DNA from: Bacteroidota bacterium | Lineage (GTDB): Bacteria; Bacteroidota; Bacteroidia; Chitinophagales; Chitinophagaceae | Direction: 5' to 3' | Assembly (NCBI GenBank): GCA_023423285.1 | Contig: JAFAFV010000217.1 | Location: forward strand, 1-25,314 | Length of the DNA stretch: 25,314 nt | Shown here: piece by piece, positions 13,981 to 22,113 of the stretch | Position numbering within the stretch: the stretch's first letter is position 1 | Layout of the letters: every line of letters begins with the position of its first letter | Notes under the pieces: model-generated | Seen by the model: the letters and a program-made list of their open reading frames with translations, nothing else | What the model was told of the DNA's origin: nothing | Databases searched by the model: none | Program-made: the position numbers and the translations under genes

Positions 13981-14991
13981 ATGAAAATATTAGTAACAGC
14001 TCCATACAATGAAGAAGGGCTAATTGACCTGGAACAGAGTTTTGGCGAAGTGATTTACAAGCCTTGGAAACAAAACAATATAGCTTACAGGGAAGATGAA
14101 CTTCTTCAACTTCTTTATGAAACGCAAGCAGAGGCCCTTATCACTGAGCATGATTATGTAACAGCCAATGTCATTCATGCTAATGCGCACCTGCAGTTTA
14201 TTGGTGTATGCCGGGGCACACCTTCAAACGTGGATTTGAAGGCAGCAACTGAACATGGCATTCCAGTTTTTTATACACCAGCCCGTAATGCGCAGGCAGT
14301 GGCCGAGATGTTTATTTCTAATGTGATCGCTTTTATGCGTCACACTTTGCCGGCCCGCCAGTGGCTGTTAAACCGCAAGTGGGACAAAGGCGCACATACG
14401 TCTTACCTGGAATTCAAGGGTAGCGAGTTGGCCGGTAAAACAGTTGGCATGGTTGGCTTTGGAGCTATAGGGCAATTGATTGCAAGATTGATCGAGGCTT
14501 ATCCCTGCAACATACAGTACTACGACCCTTTTGTAGATGCATCACAGTTTCCGGCTTATTCGGGCAAATCGTTGGAAGACGTGTTTGAAACGAGCGATAT
14601 CGTTTCTATACACCTGCCGGTATCGGAAGAAACAAAAGGAATGATTAATAAAAAGCTTTTCAAACTCATGAAAGAAAGTTCAATCTTCGTCAATACGGCC
14701 CGTGCAGTGGTAGTCAACAGCAGCGATCTTTACGAAGTGTTGAAACAAAACAAAATCAAAGGAGCTATACTTGATGTGTTTGATGAGGAGCCTCCGGGCG
14801 ACTTAGATTACAAGATCATTAATCTGCCCAATGTCATGGCTACACCTCATATTGCCGGCGCCACTTTTGAAGTGGAAGATCATCATGTGGATATAATGAA
14901 CAATAACCTGATCAAGTGGTTTATTCAAGATGAGAAACAGGTTCACCTCCTCGCAAACAAAGAAATTTTATCTGTACCCATTCAACCGTAA
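13981..14991 (+). CDS. D-isomer-specific 2-hydroxyacid dehydrogenase family protein
   Basis: The 336-residue protein has the two-domain layout of the PGDH-like family. The NAD-binding fold is centred on VGMVGFGAIGQ (GxGxxG at 159-164) with D182 ending the second strand, which favours NAD over NADP. Catalytic residues are in place: R241 (VNTARAVVV), E270 (FDEEPP) and H290 (MATPHIAG). Such enzymes interconvert 2-hydroxy and 2-keto acids. The operon partners (an RbtT-type carrier and FGGY kinases) repeat the content of B. subtilis yoaDCB, where the dehydrogenase is YoaD. So the substrate is more likely a sugar acid or phosphorylated sugar acid than 3-phosphoglycerate of serine synthesis. No C-terminal ACT domain is present, which also argues against ordinary SerA. 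The next gene begins five bases after the stop. Confidence 0.9.
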   Translation: MKILVTAPYNEEGLIDLEQSFGEVIYKPWKQNNIAYREDELLQLLYETQAEALITEHDYVTANVIHANAHLQFIGVCRGTPSNVDLKAATEHGIPVFYTPARNAQAVAEMFISNVIAFMRHTLPARQWLLNRKWDKGAHTSYLEFKGSELAGKTVGMVGFGAIGQLIARLIEAYPCNIQYYDPFVDASQFPAYSGKSLEDVFETSDIVSIHLPVSEETKGMINKKLFKLMKESSIFVNTARAVVVNSSDLYEVLKQNKIKGAILDVFDEEPPGDLDYKIINLPNVMATPHIAGATFEVEDHHVDIMNNNLIKWFIQDEKQVHLLANKEILSVPIQP

Positions 14992-14996
14992 AACTT

Positions 14997-16451
14997 ATGC
15001 AAACAAACGAAGCTTATCTGGTTATTGATATTGGAACGGGAAATGTGAGGGTGGTAATTGTCGATAAAAATGGAAACATCCACGGAGAGGCCAGAAGTGA
15101 TATTCAATACCAACGTGATTCTTTATATCCGGATGCCATTTATTTTGAACCGGCCCAACTATGGCAACAACTTGTAAGCTTGGGTAAACAAACACTACTG
15201 CAGGCAGGAAGTGTGAACATTACCGCCATAACCAGTACCAGCCAGCGGGAAGGCATTGTGCTAATTGGAACGAACGGTGAGCCATTGATGGGTTTGCCCA
15301 ATATTGATCATCGGGGCAGGGAATGGGAGCAAACGATTACCGATAAAAGTCGGGTGTATCAATTAACAGGCCGTTATCCAACATCATTGTTTTCTGCTCT
15401 CAAATTGGTAGGAATACGTGAGCGCCGACCAGACATATGGAATCAAACCACTTTTTTTCTAAGCATCAGTGACTGGGTAGAATACATGTTTACAGGAATT
15501 GCCTCTTACGAGCATTCACATGCATCAGAAACCTTATTATTTGATGTAGCGCAAAATACCTGGAGCGCTGAACTTTTAGATATATTTGGATTAGCAAAAG
15601 ATATTTTGCCGCCGTTAACTTCATCTGCTTCAGTTGTGGGAACTGTGCTGAAAGAAACTGCTGCTAATTGGGGTATCTCCGAAAAAGCAATAATGGTAAA
15701 AGGAGGCGGTGATACACAACTTGCTATCAAAAGCACACAACCATCTGTAGATGATGTGGTCATCGTTTCCGGTACAACTACGCCAATTGTAAAACTGGTG
15801 GATGAATACATTACAGACAGGGAGGAAAGAACCTGGACAAGCCGGGACATTGAGAAAGGGCGATTTGTGTTTGAAGCCAACGCCGGGGTAACCGGGCTTA
15901 ATTATCAGCGTTTAAAAGAAGTATTTTATCCCAACGAAGGTTATGATGTTATCGAAAAAGAACTGGCTCAAAACTATTATACCAATTGTACCGCATCATT
16001 GGGATCGCTCATTGCCAGCGAAAAGACCCCTGTTATATATGGTGGTTTTTTGTTTCCTGTTCCTGTATCACATGAGCTTACCCGAAGCTGTTTTGTGAAA
16101 GCAACGCTCTTGGATATTGCTTTTTCGATTGCGGAAAATTATAAAGTGCTTCATGCTGTTTCAAAGCACCGGCCTGAATATGTTTGGGCTTGTGGCGGCG
16201 GCCTCCAAAGCCGTATGCTGCGCCAGATTATTGCTAATGCCATTGGTAAGGAGATAAAAGTGCGGCATGGCTTTCATCAGTCATCAGCCGTGGGAGGCGC
16301 CTTGCTTTGCAATGAAGCGCTGGGAATCAACAACGATGGTTTGAATACTTCTGTAGATACGGTGTATCCTCAAGAAGATGAAATATTTCAGAAATTATAT
16401 ACACAGTGGAAAATGGCAAGAAACTTTTTCAAGCAAACCCATAAAGGATAA
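14997..16451 (+). CDS. FGGY-family carbohydrate kinase (YoaC/LsrK-like)
   Basis: The 484-residue protein has both FGGY actin-like halves. VIDIGTGNVRVV (phosphate-1) starts at residue 9, and TSTSQREGIVL lies near 79-89. The catalytic aspartate is probably D239 in KGGGDTQLA, phosphate-2 is SGTTTPI (258-264), and the adenosine motif is WACGGGLQSRMLRQI. The REGIVL and ISDW segments recall the AI-2 kinase LsrK as well as YoaC, more than xylulokinase or glycerol kinase. The substrate is unknown. An aldolase such as LsrF and a binding-protein importer are absent nearby, so I do not call it lsrK. Its stop codon shares one base with the start of the next kinase gene (TAATG), indicating translational coupling. 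Confidence 0.9.
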   Translation: MQTNEAYLVIDIGTGNVRVVIVDKNGNIHGEARSDIQYQRDSLYPDAIYFEPAQLWQQLVSLGKQTLLQAGSVNITAITSTSQREGIVLIGTNGEPLMGLPNIDHRGREWEQTITDKSRVYQLTGRYPTSLFSALKLVGIRERRPDIWNQTTFFLSISDWVEYMFTGIASYEHSHASETLLFDVAQNTWSAELLDIFGLAKDILPPLTSSASVVGTVLKETAANWGISEKAIMVKGGGDTQLAIKSTQPSVDDVVIVSGTTTPIVKLVDEYITDREERTWTSRDIEKGRFVFEANAGVTGLNYQRLKEVFYPNEGYDVIEKELAQNYYTNCTASLGSLIASEKTPVIYGGFLFPVPVSHELTRSCFVKATLLDIAFSIAENYKVLHAVSKHRPEYVWACGGGLQSRMLRQIIANAIGKEIKVRHGFHQSSAVGGALLCNEALGINNDGLNTSVDTVYPQEDEIFQKLYTQWKMARNFFKQTHKG

Positions 16452-17896
16452 TGAAGGGCAATTATTTTATAGGCATTGATATTGGTACGCAGGGAGCAAG
16501 GGTAGTGTTGATGAACGCTGCCGGAGATAAGGTAAGTACAAAAGAAGAAGTATTTCCTTTAAACAATTATTCACGCGAAGAACAGATGCCGGACCAATGG
16601 TGGGCATCCTGCTTTTCTTTGCTGAAAACTTTATGCAATGAGGTAAAAAGCAGTATTGATCTGAGCCATGTAAAAGCCATCGGCGTTACTTCCACATCCG
16701 GCACCGTGATTCCGTTAGATAAGCAGGCCAGGCCGTTGCATAATGCTATTATGTACAGCGATAGCCGTTCTGCTGCTGAAGCAGCCATATGCAGAGAGGC
16801 CGCCAAAGCATCAGGCACAAATGCGTTTTCATCCTTCAATGCCTCCTGTGGTTTGCCCAAAATGCTTTGGTTTGTGAACACTTTTCCGGAAAAAGCTAAG
16901 CAGATTGGAACCTTTATTCATGCAGCAGATTTTATCACTGGCTGCTTAAGCGGCAACTATTTTGTAACAGATTATACCAATGCATTGAAGTCTGGGTTTG
17001 ATATAAATAACCTGCAATGGCCGGAGTATATTTTCAAAAATCTTCCCATTAAAAAAGAGTGGTTCCAAAAAGTGGTTTCTTCCGGTTCGCCCATTGGATA
17101 TTTAAAAGAAGAACTGGCACTGCAGACAGGATTATCGCAAAAGATAATTATTACCGCAGGTATGACCGATGGTTGCGCTTCGCAGGTGGCATCTGGCGCT
17201 GTTAAACCGGGCGACTGGAACACAACGATCGGTACAACACTGGTGGTAAAAGGAGTTACGGAAAATGAAATCAAAGATCCTTCGGGGGCGATCTATTGTC
17301 ATCGTCATCCGCAAGGGTATTGGATGCCCGGTGGCGCCAGCAATACCGGAGCTGATTGGGTGAGCCGATTGTTTGGTGAAGCAAACCTTGATGCTGTGAA
17401 CAAAGCTGCCGCAGCCCTTATCCCAACAATGCATAATGCTTGGCCTTTGCAACAACAGGGTGAACGCTTTCCGTTTGTGGCAGCACATGCTAAAGGATTT
17501 GCTCCTGAAGGCCTTTCGCAACCCGAACTGTTTGCGGCTTACATGGAAGGAGTGGCCTATATTGAACGATATGCTTACGAACGGATCAAAACGCTTTCTG
17601 GTGAGGAGGTGGTGCAGGTATTTACAGCGGGTGGCGGCAGCAACAGCCATACCTGGCTCACCATCCGCAGCAATGTTTTAAACCTGCCACTGCGAAAAAT
17701 GAAGAATGTTTCCGGCGCTGCCGGTGCAGCAGTGCTGGCTGCTTCATGTACTCATTTTACCTCTATTACCGAAGCGGCGGAAGCAATGATCCAAATTGAA
17801 AAAGTCATTCTGCCGGATAATGCAATAGCACAGCAATATGAAACAGGATATTATAATTTCTTAAATACTTTAAAACAAAAAGGCTATATATCTTAA
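16451..17896 (+). CDS. FGGY-family carbohydrate kinase (second, xylulokinase-like)
   Basis: The 481-residue kinase is distinct from its neighbour. IGIDIGTQGARVVL (7-20) is phosphate-1, GVTSTSGTVIPLD follows (78-90), the probable catalytic aspartate is D240 in GMTDGCAS, phosphate-2 is TTIGTTLVV, and FTAGGGSNSHTWLTI is the adenosine motif. GMTDGCASQVASGAVKPGDWNTTIGTT resembles xylulokinase-type FGGY enzymes, here described in two pieces: GMTDGCASQ and AVKPGDWNTTIGTT. It begins on the last base of the upstream stop (TAATG), and the phosphatase gene starts in the same way on its own stop. Two different FGGY kinases in direct coupling suggest two phosphorylation steps on related substrates, or a mixture of substrates. 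No frameshift or missing motif is visible. Confidence 0.9.
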   Translation: MKGNYFIGIDIGTQGARVVLMNAAGDKVSTKEEVFPLNNYSREEQMPDQWWASCFSLLKTLCNEVKSSIDLSHVKAIGVTSTSGTVIPLDKQARPLHNAIMYSDSRSAAEAAICREAAKASGTNAFSSFNASCGLPKMLWFVNTFPEKAKQIGTFIHAADFITGCLSGNYFVTDYTNALKSGFDINNLQWPEYIFKNLPIKKEWFQKVVSSGSPIGYLKEELALQTGLSQKIIITAGMTDGCASQVASGAVKPGDWNTTIGTTLVVKGVTENEIKDPSGAIYCHRHPQGYWMPGGASNTGADWVSRLFGEANLDAVNKAAAALIPTMHNAWPLQQQGERFPFVAAHAKGFAPEGLSQPELFAAYMEGVAYIERYAYERIKTLSGEEVVQVFTAGGGSNSHTWLTIRSNVLNLPLRKMKNVSGAAGAAVLAASCTHFTSITEAAEAMIQIEKVILPDNAIAQQYETGYYNFLNTLKQKGYIS

Positions 17897-18501
17897 TGAA
17901 ACAATTGACTGTTTATTTACTACGCCATGGCCAAACAGCCTGGAATGCAGATAACAACCGCTATTGCGGCCGCTCTGATATTGGGCTGACAGAAAAAGGA
18001 ATAAAGCAGGCCCAAGCCGTGCGAGAACAATTGCAAGGCATCGATTTTAGTGCTGTTTACTCATCTCCTTTGCAGCGGGCTTTTACCACGGCGCAGATTG
18101 CATCTGGCAGAGAAGTGATTGCCGATAAACGGTTGATTGAAGCCGACTTTGGAACATGGGAAAATAAGACCAAAGAAGAATTCATTGCCGAAGATCCACT
18201 TTTATGGGAGGCTTGGATGCAAGACCCTGCTACTGCAAGAGCGGGGGGAACAGGCGAAACGGGAATGGAGGTAGTGCTGAGAGCAGATCATTTTTTTAAC
18301 GAGCTTCTCGACAAATGCGATACGGGAAAGTTTTTGGTGGTGGCGCATAATGGTTTGAACCGCCTTTACATGGCTTATAAATTAGGCATGCCGCTTCGCA
18401 ATTACCGGCAATTGGTGCAGCTTAACTCGGCCATTACACAATTTACCCTTAATGAGCAGGGAAGTTTTTCCTTACAATTTCTTAATTCTAAATTACGCTG
18501 A
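17896..18501 (+). CDS. Histidine phosphatase superfamily protein (phosphoglycerate mutase-like)
   Basis: The 201-residue protein is a branch-1 histidine phosphatase. The phosphorylated histidine is H11 in LLRHGQTAWN. R61 lies in SSPLQRAFTTAQ, the acidic E82-type residue in LIEADFGTWEN, and the second histidine is H151 in VVAHNGLNR. The length fits phosphatases such as CobC, GpmB or PhoE rather than cofactor-dependent mutase. Its start overlaps the stop of the second kinase by one base, so it is probably made in proportion to that enzyme and may dephosphorylate a pathway intermediate or relieve sugar-phosphate build-up. That role is inference. The GDPD-type gene begins five bases after its stop. 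Confidence 0.92.
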   Translation: MKQLTVYLLRHGQTAWNADNNRYCGRSDIGLTEKGIKQAQAVREQLQGIDFSAVYSSPLQRAFTTAQIASGREVIADKRLIEADFGTWENKTKEEFIAEDPLLWEAWMQDPATARAGGTGETGMEVVLRADHFFNELLDKCDTGKFLVVAHNGLNRLYMAYKLGMPLRNYRQLVQLNSAITQFTLNEQGSFSLQFLNSKLR

Positions 18502-18506
18502 TAATT

Positions 18507-19385
18507 ATGATCAAGATGAAATCCGCTCTGGTTCTTATACACTTGTTTTTGTTTGCAGCAAGTCATGCGCAAAGCCTGCACACCATCCGGCTAAAAAACG
18601 AAAAGCGGCTGCATGCTTTTTTTCGTTATACCAAAAATCATAAACCTGTGATAAGCGGCCACCGGGGCTGCACCGCGGTGGGTTATCCTGAGAATTCAAT
18701 AGAAGCTATGGAATATGTATTACGCCATACACCGGCTTTCTTTGAAATAGACCCTCGGCTGACCAGAGACAGTGTGATTGTGCTGATGCACGATGCGACA
18801 TTAGACCGCACCACTACAGGTTCAGGAAAATTATCTGATTATACCTGGGAAGAAGTGAAGCAATTACGTTTGAAAGACCATCTGGGCAATGTAACATCTT
18901 ACCGTATTCCAACGTTAGCTGAAGCCATTGAATGGGCCCGCGGCAAAACAATTCTGAACCTTGATATAAAAGATGTGCCTTTGCAGGGAATGGCCGATAT
19001 GATCCGTAAACATAAAGCCGGCGCTTTTGTAATGGTAACGGTGCACAATTCGACGCAGGCAAAATTTTATTATGATGATGACAGCAATCGTATGCTATCG
19101 GCGCATATAAAAACCGAAAAGGCTTTTCGGGAATACGGCGCTTCAGGCGTTCCCTGGAAAAATATGATTGCTTACATTGGCTCTGTGAACAAGCCCGAGA
19201 ATCAAAGTCTGTTTAATCTGTTACATCAGCGTAAGGTAATGTGCATGATTTCTGCAGCACCGGTGTATGATAAATTGGGAACGATTGAAAAGCGTGCAGC
19301 AGCCTACCGGGATATTCTTGCACAGGGTGCCGATATTTTGGAGTCGGATCTGCCAGTGGAAGTGGCGGCAGCCTTAAAAAAATAA
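18507..19385 (+). CDS. Secreted glycerophosphodiester phosphodiesterase family protein
   Basis: The 292-residue protein has a signal peptide (about 1-21, ending SHAQ), so it acts outside the cytoplasm. The GDPD TIM-barrel begins at ISGHRG with H52-R53-G54, followed by YPENS (E62), EIDPRLTRD (E80, D82) and LMHDATLDRTTTGSG (H95). These are the metal and general acid-base residues. The family cleaves glycerophosphodiesters to glycerol-3-phosphate, though many periplasmic Bacteroidota members have unverified substrates. Start codons at 18507 and 18516 (M4) are both possible; the second gives a more usual signal peptide. It is the last gene of the operon and ends eight bases before the convergent DeoR gene, without a visible hairpin. 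Confidence 0.9.
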   Translation: MIKMKSALVLIHLFLFAASHAQSLHTIRLKNEKRLHAFFRYTKNHKPVISGHRGCTAVGYPENSIEAMEYVLRHTPAFFEIDPRLTRDSVIVLMHDATLDRTTTGSGKLSDYTWEEVKQLRLKDHLGNVTSYRIPTLAEAIEWARGKTILNLDIKDVPLQGMADMIRKHKAGAFVMVTVHNSTQAKFYYDDDSNRMLSAHIKTEKAFREYGASGVPWKNMIAYIGSVNKPENQSLFNLLHQRKVMCMISAAPVYDKLGTIEKRAAAYRDILAQGADILESDLPVEVAAALKK

Positions 19386-19393
19386 ACAGTTTG

Positions 19394-20158
19394 CTATTTG
19401 GCAATAATTACATGTATGCCTCTTTCCTCAATTTGTTTCACAAGTTCATTTGAAACTCCTTCGTCAGTAATGATGTAGTGAATTTGATCCAGCATGCAAA
19501 CTCTGCCAATGCCTCTCCTTTCAAACTTGCTACTGTCGGCCATTACTACTACTTTCTGTGCCATCTGAATCATCTTCTGATTCAAACTTGCTTCTGTCAG
19601 GTTGGTTATTGTAAGGCCAAATTCAAGATCAATGCCATCGGCGCCTAAAAAAAGTATATCACATGAAATGTCTTCCAACATCCGCTCTCCAAAAGCGCCA
19701 GCGGCAGATCCTGAACTTTGATGTATTAAACCAGGCAGTTGCAATACTTCAACATTGGGGCGGTTATACAATTCCAACGCTACTTTTAGCGCCGGTGTGA
19801 TTACAAACAGATGTTTTGCAGAAGAGAGGCACCGTGCCAATTCAAAAACAGTTGTTCCTGAACCAATCAAAATTGAATCGGTTTGAGCAATAATGGGAAT
19901 TGCTGCTTTGGCAATCTTCTTTTTTTGTTCAACATTGATAAATTCTTTTTCATTGATGGGCCTTTCGTTGGCATAAGGGCTTTTGATGGAACCGCCACCT
20001 TTAGTGCGGAAGAGCAGATTTTTTTCTTCAAGAATTTTCAAATCTTTCCTGACAGTGACTCCGGAAACCTGCATGATGTCTGCCAGTTCCTGAATGTCTA
20101 CCTTGCCATTCTCTTGCAGTTTCTGTAAAATCAGCTCATGACGCTCTGTAATATTCAT
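19394..20158 (-). CDS. DeoR/GlpR-family transcriptional regulator
   Basis: The 254-residue protein has the DeoR layout. The N-terminal winged helix-turn-helix (about 6-57) includes DIQELADIMQVSGVTVRKDLK. The C-terminal sugar-phosphate sensor (about 76-235) includes DSILIGSGTTVFELA (94-108) and LFLGADGIDLEFGLT. These proteins usually repress sugar catabolic operons and are relieved by a phosphorylated intermediate. The gene converges on the kinase operon with an 8-base gap, so it is its most likely regulator. The phased repeats at 12313-12368 are candidate sites. A TATCTTTG box at 20174-20167 lies so close to the ATG that the mRNA would have almost no leader. Confidence 0.93.
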   Translation of the reverse strand: MNITERHELILQKLQENGKVDIQELADIMQVSGVTVRKDLKILEEKNLLFRTKGGGSIKSPYANERPINEKEFINVEQKKKIAKAAIPIIAQTDSILIGSGTTVFELARCLSSAKHLFVITPALKVALELYNRPNVEVLQLPGLIHQSSGSAAGAFGERMLEDISCDILFLGADGIDLEFGLTITNLTEASLNQKMIQMAQKVVVMADSSKFERRGIGRVCMLDQIHYIITDEGVSNELVKQIEERGIHVIIAK

Positions 20159-20166
20159 TATACTTC

Positions 20167-20174
20167 CAAAGATA
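20167..20174 (-). promoter_or_regulatory. -7 element of the deoR-type gene
   Basis: Read on the minus strand the bases are TATCTTTG, an exact TAnnTTTG match and the same octamer as before the Rrf2 gene. The nearest TTTG (minus 20205-20202) is 27 bp away, beyond the usual spacing. Predicted transcription start lies within a few bases of the ATG at 20158. Confidence 0.45.
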
Positions 20175-20341
20175 ACAATATTCTGAATTTTAATTCCCTT
20201 TCAAAATGCTTTACTTTCTTTATTTTATGAAAATATATCCGGGTTTAAAGCTGCATCATTTAACAATTTAAAAACTGCATACCTCTACCGCATTCAGGAT
20301 ACGATTTTTTATATGAAATTTTATATTGAAAGATTATTACC

Positions 20342-20525
20342 AAGGGTTCTAGCACTATTTTTACACAGCCGTCTTTTTTCTCATCAAATATTTCATAGGC
20401 CTGGATAAATCTGTTAAGCCCATTCTGTGTGTAACAACATCATCCAGTTTTACTTTTCCTTCTTTTACAAAATCAAACAGCTTATCAATGATCTTATGGG
20501 AGAAAGGTTGATGTTGCCTCGATTA
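20342..20525 (-). pseudogene. C-terminal remnant of a zinc-dependent alcohol dehydrogenase, frameshifted
   Basis: On the minus strand one frame from 20522 reads HQPFSHKIIDKLFDFVKEG and then KVKLDDVVTHRMGLTDLS. A frame change of one base near 20400 continues as QAYEIFDEKKDGCVKIVLEP, ending near 20344. Together these make the last 55-60 residues of an MDR-superfamily zinc alcohol dehydrogenase of the COG1063 type. In intact members the THR...AYEIFDEKKDGC segments are continuous. The upstream catalytic and zinc-binding part is missing; a stop at 20525-20523 directly precedes the relic. It is too short and broken to act as a gene. It suggests that a dehydrogenase once lay beside the DeoR regulator. 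Confidence 0.8.
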
Positions 20526-20541
20526 TAATAATGTGTTATAG

Positions 20542-21132
20542 CTAATTTCCATAACGCGTTAGCACTGTAATAGCAAGTTTATTAGATTTTGGTAAGGTTT
20601 GCCAACTTATTGTGATGGGATATACGATGGAGATGGAATAAAAAAAGTTCGTTATTTCACCGGCCGTAATGTTGCGAATGCCTTTCAGGTCAATCGTTTC
20701 AGAGCGCATTTCACGGTTTAACCGTCTTTTAATTTTGCCGTAGTCTTTTGTAATATGATTGCGGTTGTTGGGCGTATCTTCAAAATAACCTGTTATCTGG
20801 TAAGAATAAGAAGTGTATAGTTTTTGAATATCGCTGTCCAGTTCGTGCTGGTGCTCTGCAAATACAACTTCAATTTTTTCTGCATTAATGCTGAACGGGT
20901 TGAAAATTTTATACTCGCCTTTTAAAAAATAATTTGTACTGTCAGTTTTCAGTACAATGCTTTTGTTCAACAGTGCCGGATCATTGGATAACGCTCTAAT
21001 GAACGCAGAAAAATTGCTTTCAAAAGGGTTTACACGATAATATTCTTTAACAACCTTGTGAAACTGTGTTTGTGCAAACAGGGATGGGGTACTAAGTAAA
21101 AGTGTGAGGAGTAAGAAATAAAATACTTTCAC
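20542..21132 (-). CDS. Secreted hypothetical protein
   Basis: The 196-residue product begins with a signal peptide (about 1-20, MKVFYFLLLTLLL, ending LFAQ). The mature part has no domain I recognise. It contains FHKVVKEYYRVNPFESNFSAF and an extended region of alternating hydrophobic and polar residues, suggesting a beta-rich periplasmic protein. There is no lipobox and no membrane helix beyond the signal. It is the last gene of a minus-strand run, 38 bases after the pyrophosphatase gene. No function is assigned. Confidence 0.8.
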   Translation of the reverse strand: MKVFYFLLLTLLLSTPSLFAQTQFHKVVKEYYRVNPFESNFSAFIRALSNDPALLNKSIVLKTDSTNYFLKGEYKIFNPFSINAEKIEVVFAEHQHELDSDIQKLYTSYSYQITGYFEDTPNNRNHITKDYGKIKRRLNREMRSETIDLKGIRNITAGEITNFFYSISIVYPITISWQTLPKSNKLAITVLTRYGN

Positions 21133-21170
21133 GCGGGGTAGAATCTGAACTTGATGATATTTAGATCTCT

Positions 21171-21719
21171 TTAGATAGTTTTCTTAAAGCTTTCTTTATA
21201 CATATCAATAGCTTCCAGCACAACATTTAATGCGGTTTCTCTGTCCTGGAAAGTATCTATCTCAACTTTCTTACTTTCCAGCACTTTGTATTGTTCAAAA
21301 AAATTGCGCATCTCAAGCAGGTAATGTTGTGGCAGCTCATCAATATTTTCATAGTGGTTTACAGAAGGGTCATCCTGAGCAACTGCAATGATTTTATCGT
21401 CGTATTCACCACTGTCAATCATTTGCATGTTGCCTATTACCTTGGCCCTTACCAGGCAAAACGAGCGAATGGTTTGAGAACAAAGAACGAGGATATCAAG
21501 CGGGTCATGATCATGCCCAAGCGTTTGTGGAATGAAGCCATAATTTACAGGATAGTGAAAGGACGAGTAAATCACCCTGTCGAGTTTTAACAGGCCTGTT
21601 TGCTTATCAATTTCGTATTTTACTCTTGAACCTTCGGGTATTTCAATAATGGTATTAACAATTTCTGGTGCGTTAGGGCCGTAATCCACACCATGCCAGG
21701 GATGATTAACTTTTTGCAT
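21171..21719 (-). CDS. ppa: Inorganic pyrophosphatase, family I
   Basis: The 182-residue enzyme hydrolyses pyrophosphate to phosphate and so drives biosynthetic reactions in the cytoplasm. The signature DHDPLDILV (70-78) holds metal-binding D70, D72 and D75. IPEGSRVKYEID (27-38) and YPVNYGFIPQT (56-66) hold active-site Lys and Tyr residues, and DSGEYDDKIIAV (102-113) carries further acidic ligands. Length and motifs are those of soluble family I enzymes. The gene begins nine bases after the fluoride channel gene, so co-transcription is likely. Fluoride is a strong inhibitor of this enzyme class, which makes the pairing with crcB meaningful. Confidence 0.95.
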   Translation of the reverse strand: MQKVNHPWHGVDYGPNAPEIVNTIIEIPEGSRVKYEIDKQTGLLKLDRVIYSSFHYPVNYGFIPQTLGHDHDPLDILVLCSQTIRSFCLVRAKVIGNMQMIDSGEYDDKIIAVAQDDPSVNHYENIDELPQHYLLEMRNFFEQYKVLESKKVEIDTFQDRETALNVVLEAIDMYKESFKKTI

Positions 21720-21728
21720 ATATTTTTT

Positions 21729-22094
21729 TTAGTTCTCATAAAGAAGTTTTATTCCGATAAACGTGGCCATAAAGCCAAGCGCCAAACTTCCTAAAGAATA
21801 TACCAAAAATAAGAAGAATTTACCTTCTCTGAGCAAACTTATACTTTCAAGCGAAAACGCAGAGAAGGTTGTAAAACCGCCACATACACCCGTCATTAAA
21901 AAAAGTTTTATGTGATCGGGCATAAATGAGTTTTTCAGGCTAATGGCCCAGAGTAGGCCAATCATAAAACAACCTGTAATGTTTACAACAAAAGTACCCC
22001 AGGGAAAAGCATTTGATGTGAGCCATTTGCTTATTAAAAAACGGGCAACACTGCCTAAAGCGCCACCGGCAGCTACCCATAATAAATGTTTCAT
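21729..22094 (-). CDS. crcB: Fluoride channel CrcB/Fluc
   Basis: The 121-residue protein has four membrane helices and the Fluc signatures GGALGSVARF (10-19), GTFVVNITGCFMIG (33-46) and TGVCGGFTTFSAFSLE (68-83). The TTFS segment with its Phe residues lines the fluoride path. Fluc works as a dual-topology dimer that exports fluoride passively. A single copy of full length is present. It lies between a small lipoprotein gene and ppa with short gaps. No crcB-type fluoride riboswitch was noticed upstream; expression may follow the operon promoter. Confidence 0.95.
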   Translation of the reverse strand: MKHLLWVAAGGALGSVARFLISKWLTSNAFPWGTFVVNITGCFMIGLLWAISLKNSFMPDHIKLFLMTGVCGGFTTFSAFSLESISLLREGKFFLFLVYSLGSLALGFMATFIGIKLLYEN

Positions 22095-22113
22095 TATTGT
22101 AACTAAGCTTTCA

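Noticed and set aside
14997..16451. Naming the first kinase lsrK (AI-2 kinase)
   Set aside because: Motif resemblance is real, but no Lsr transporter, LsrF or LsrR-type gene accompanies it.
17132..17650. 172-residue minus-strand ORF
   Set aside because: It is antisense to the second FGGY kinase, whose motifs are complete in the plus frame.
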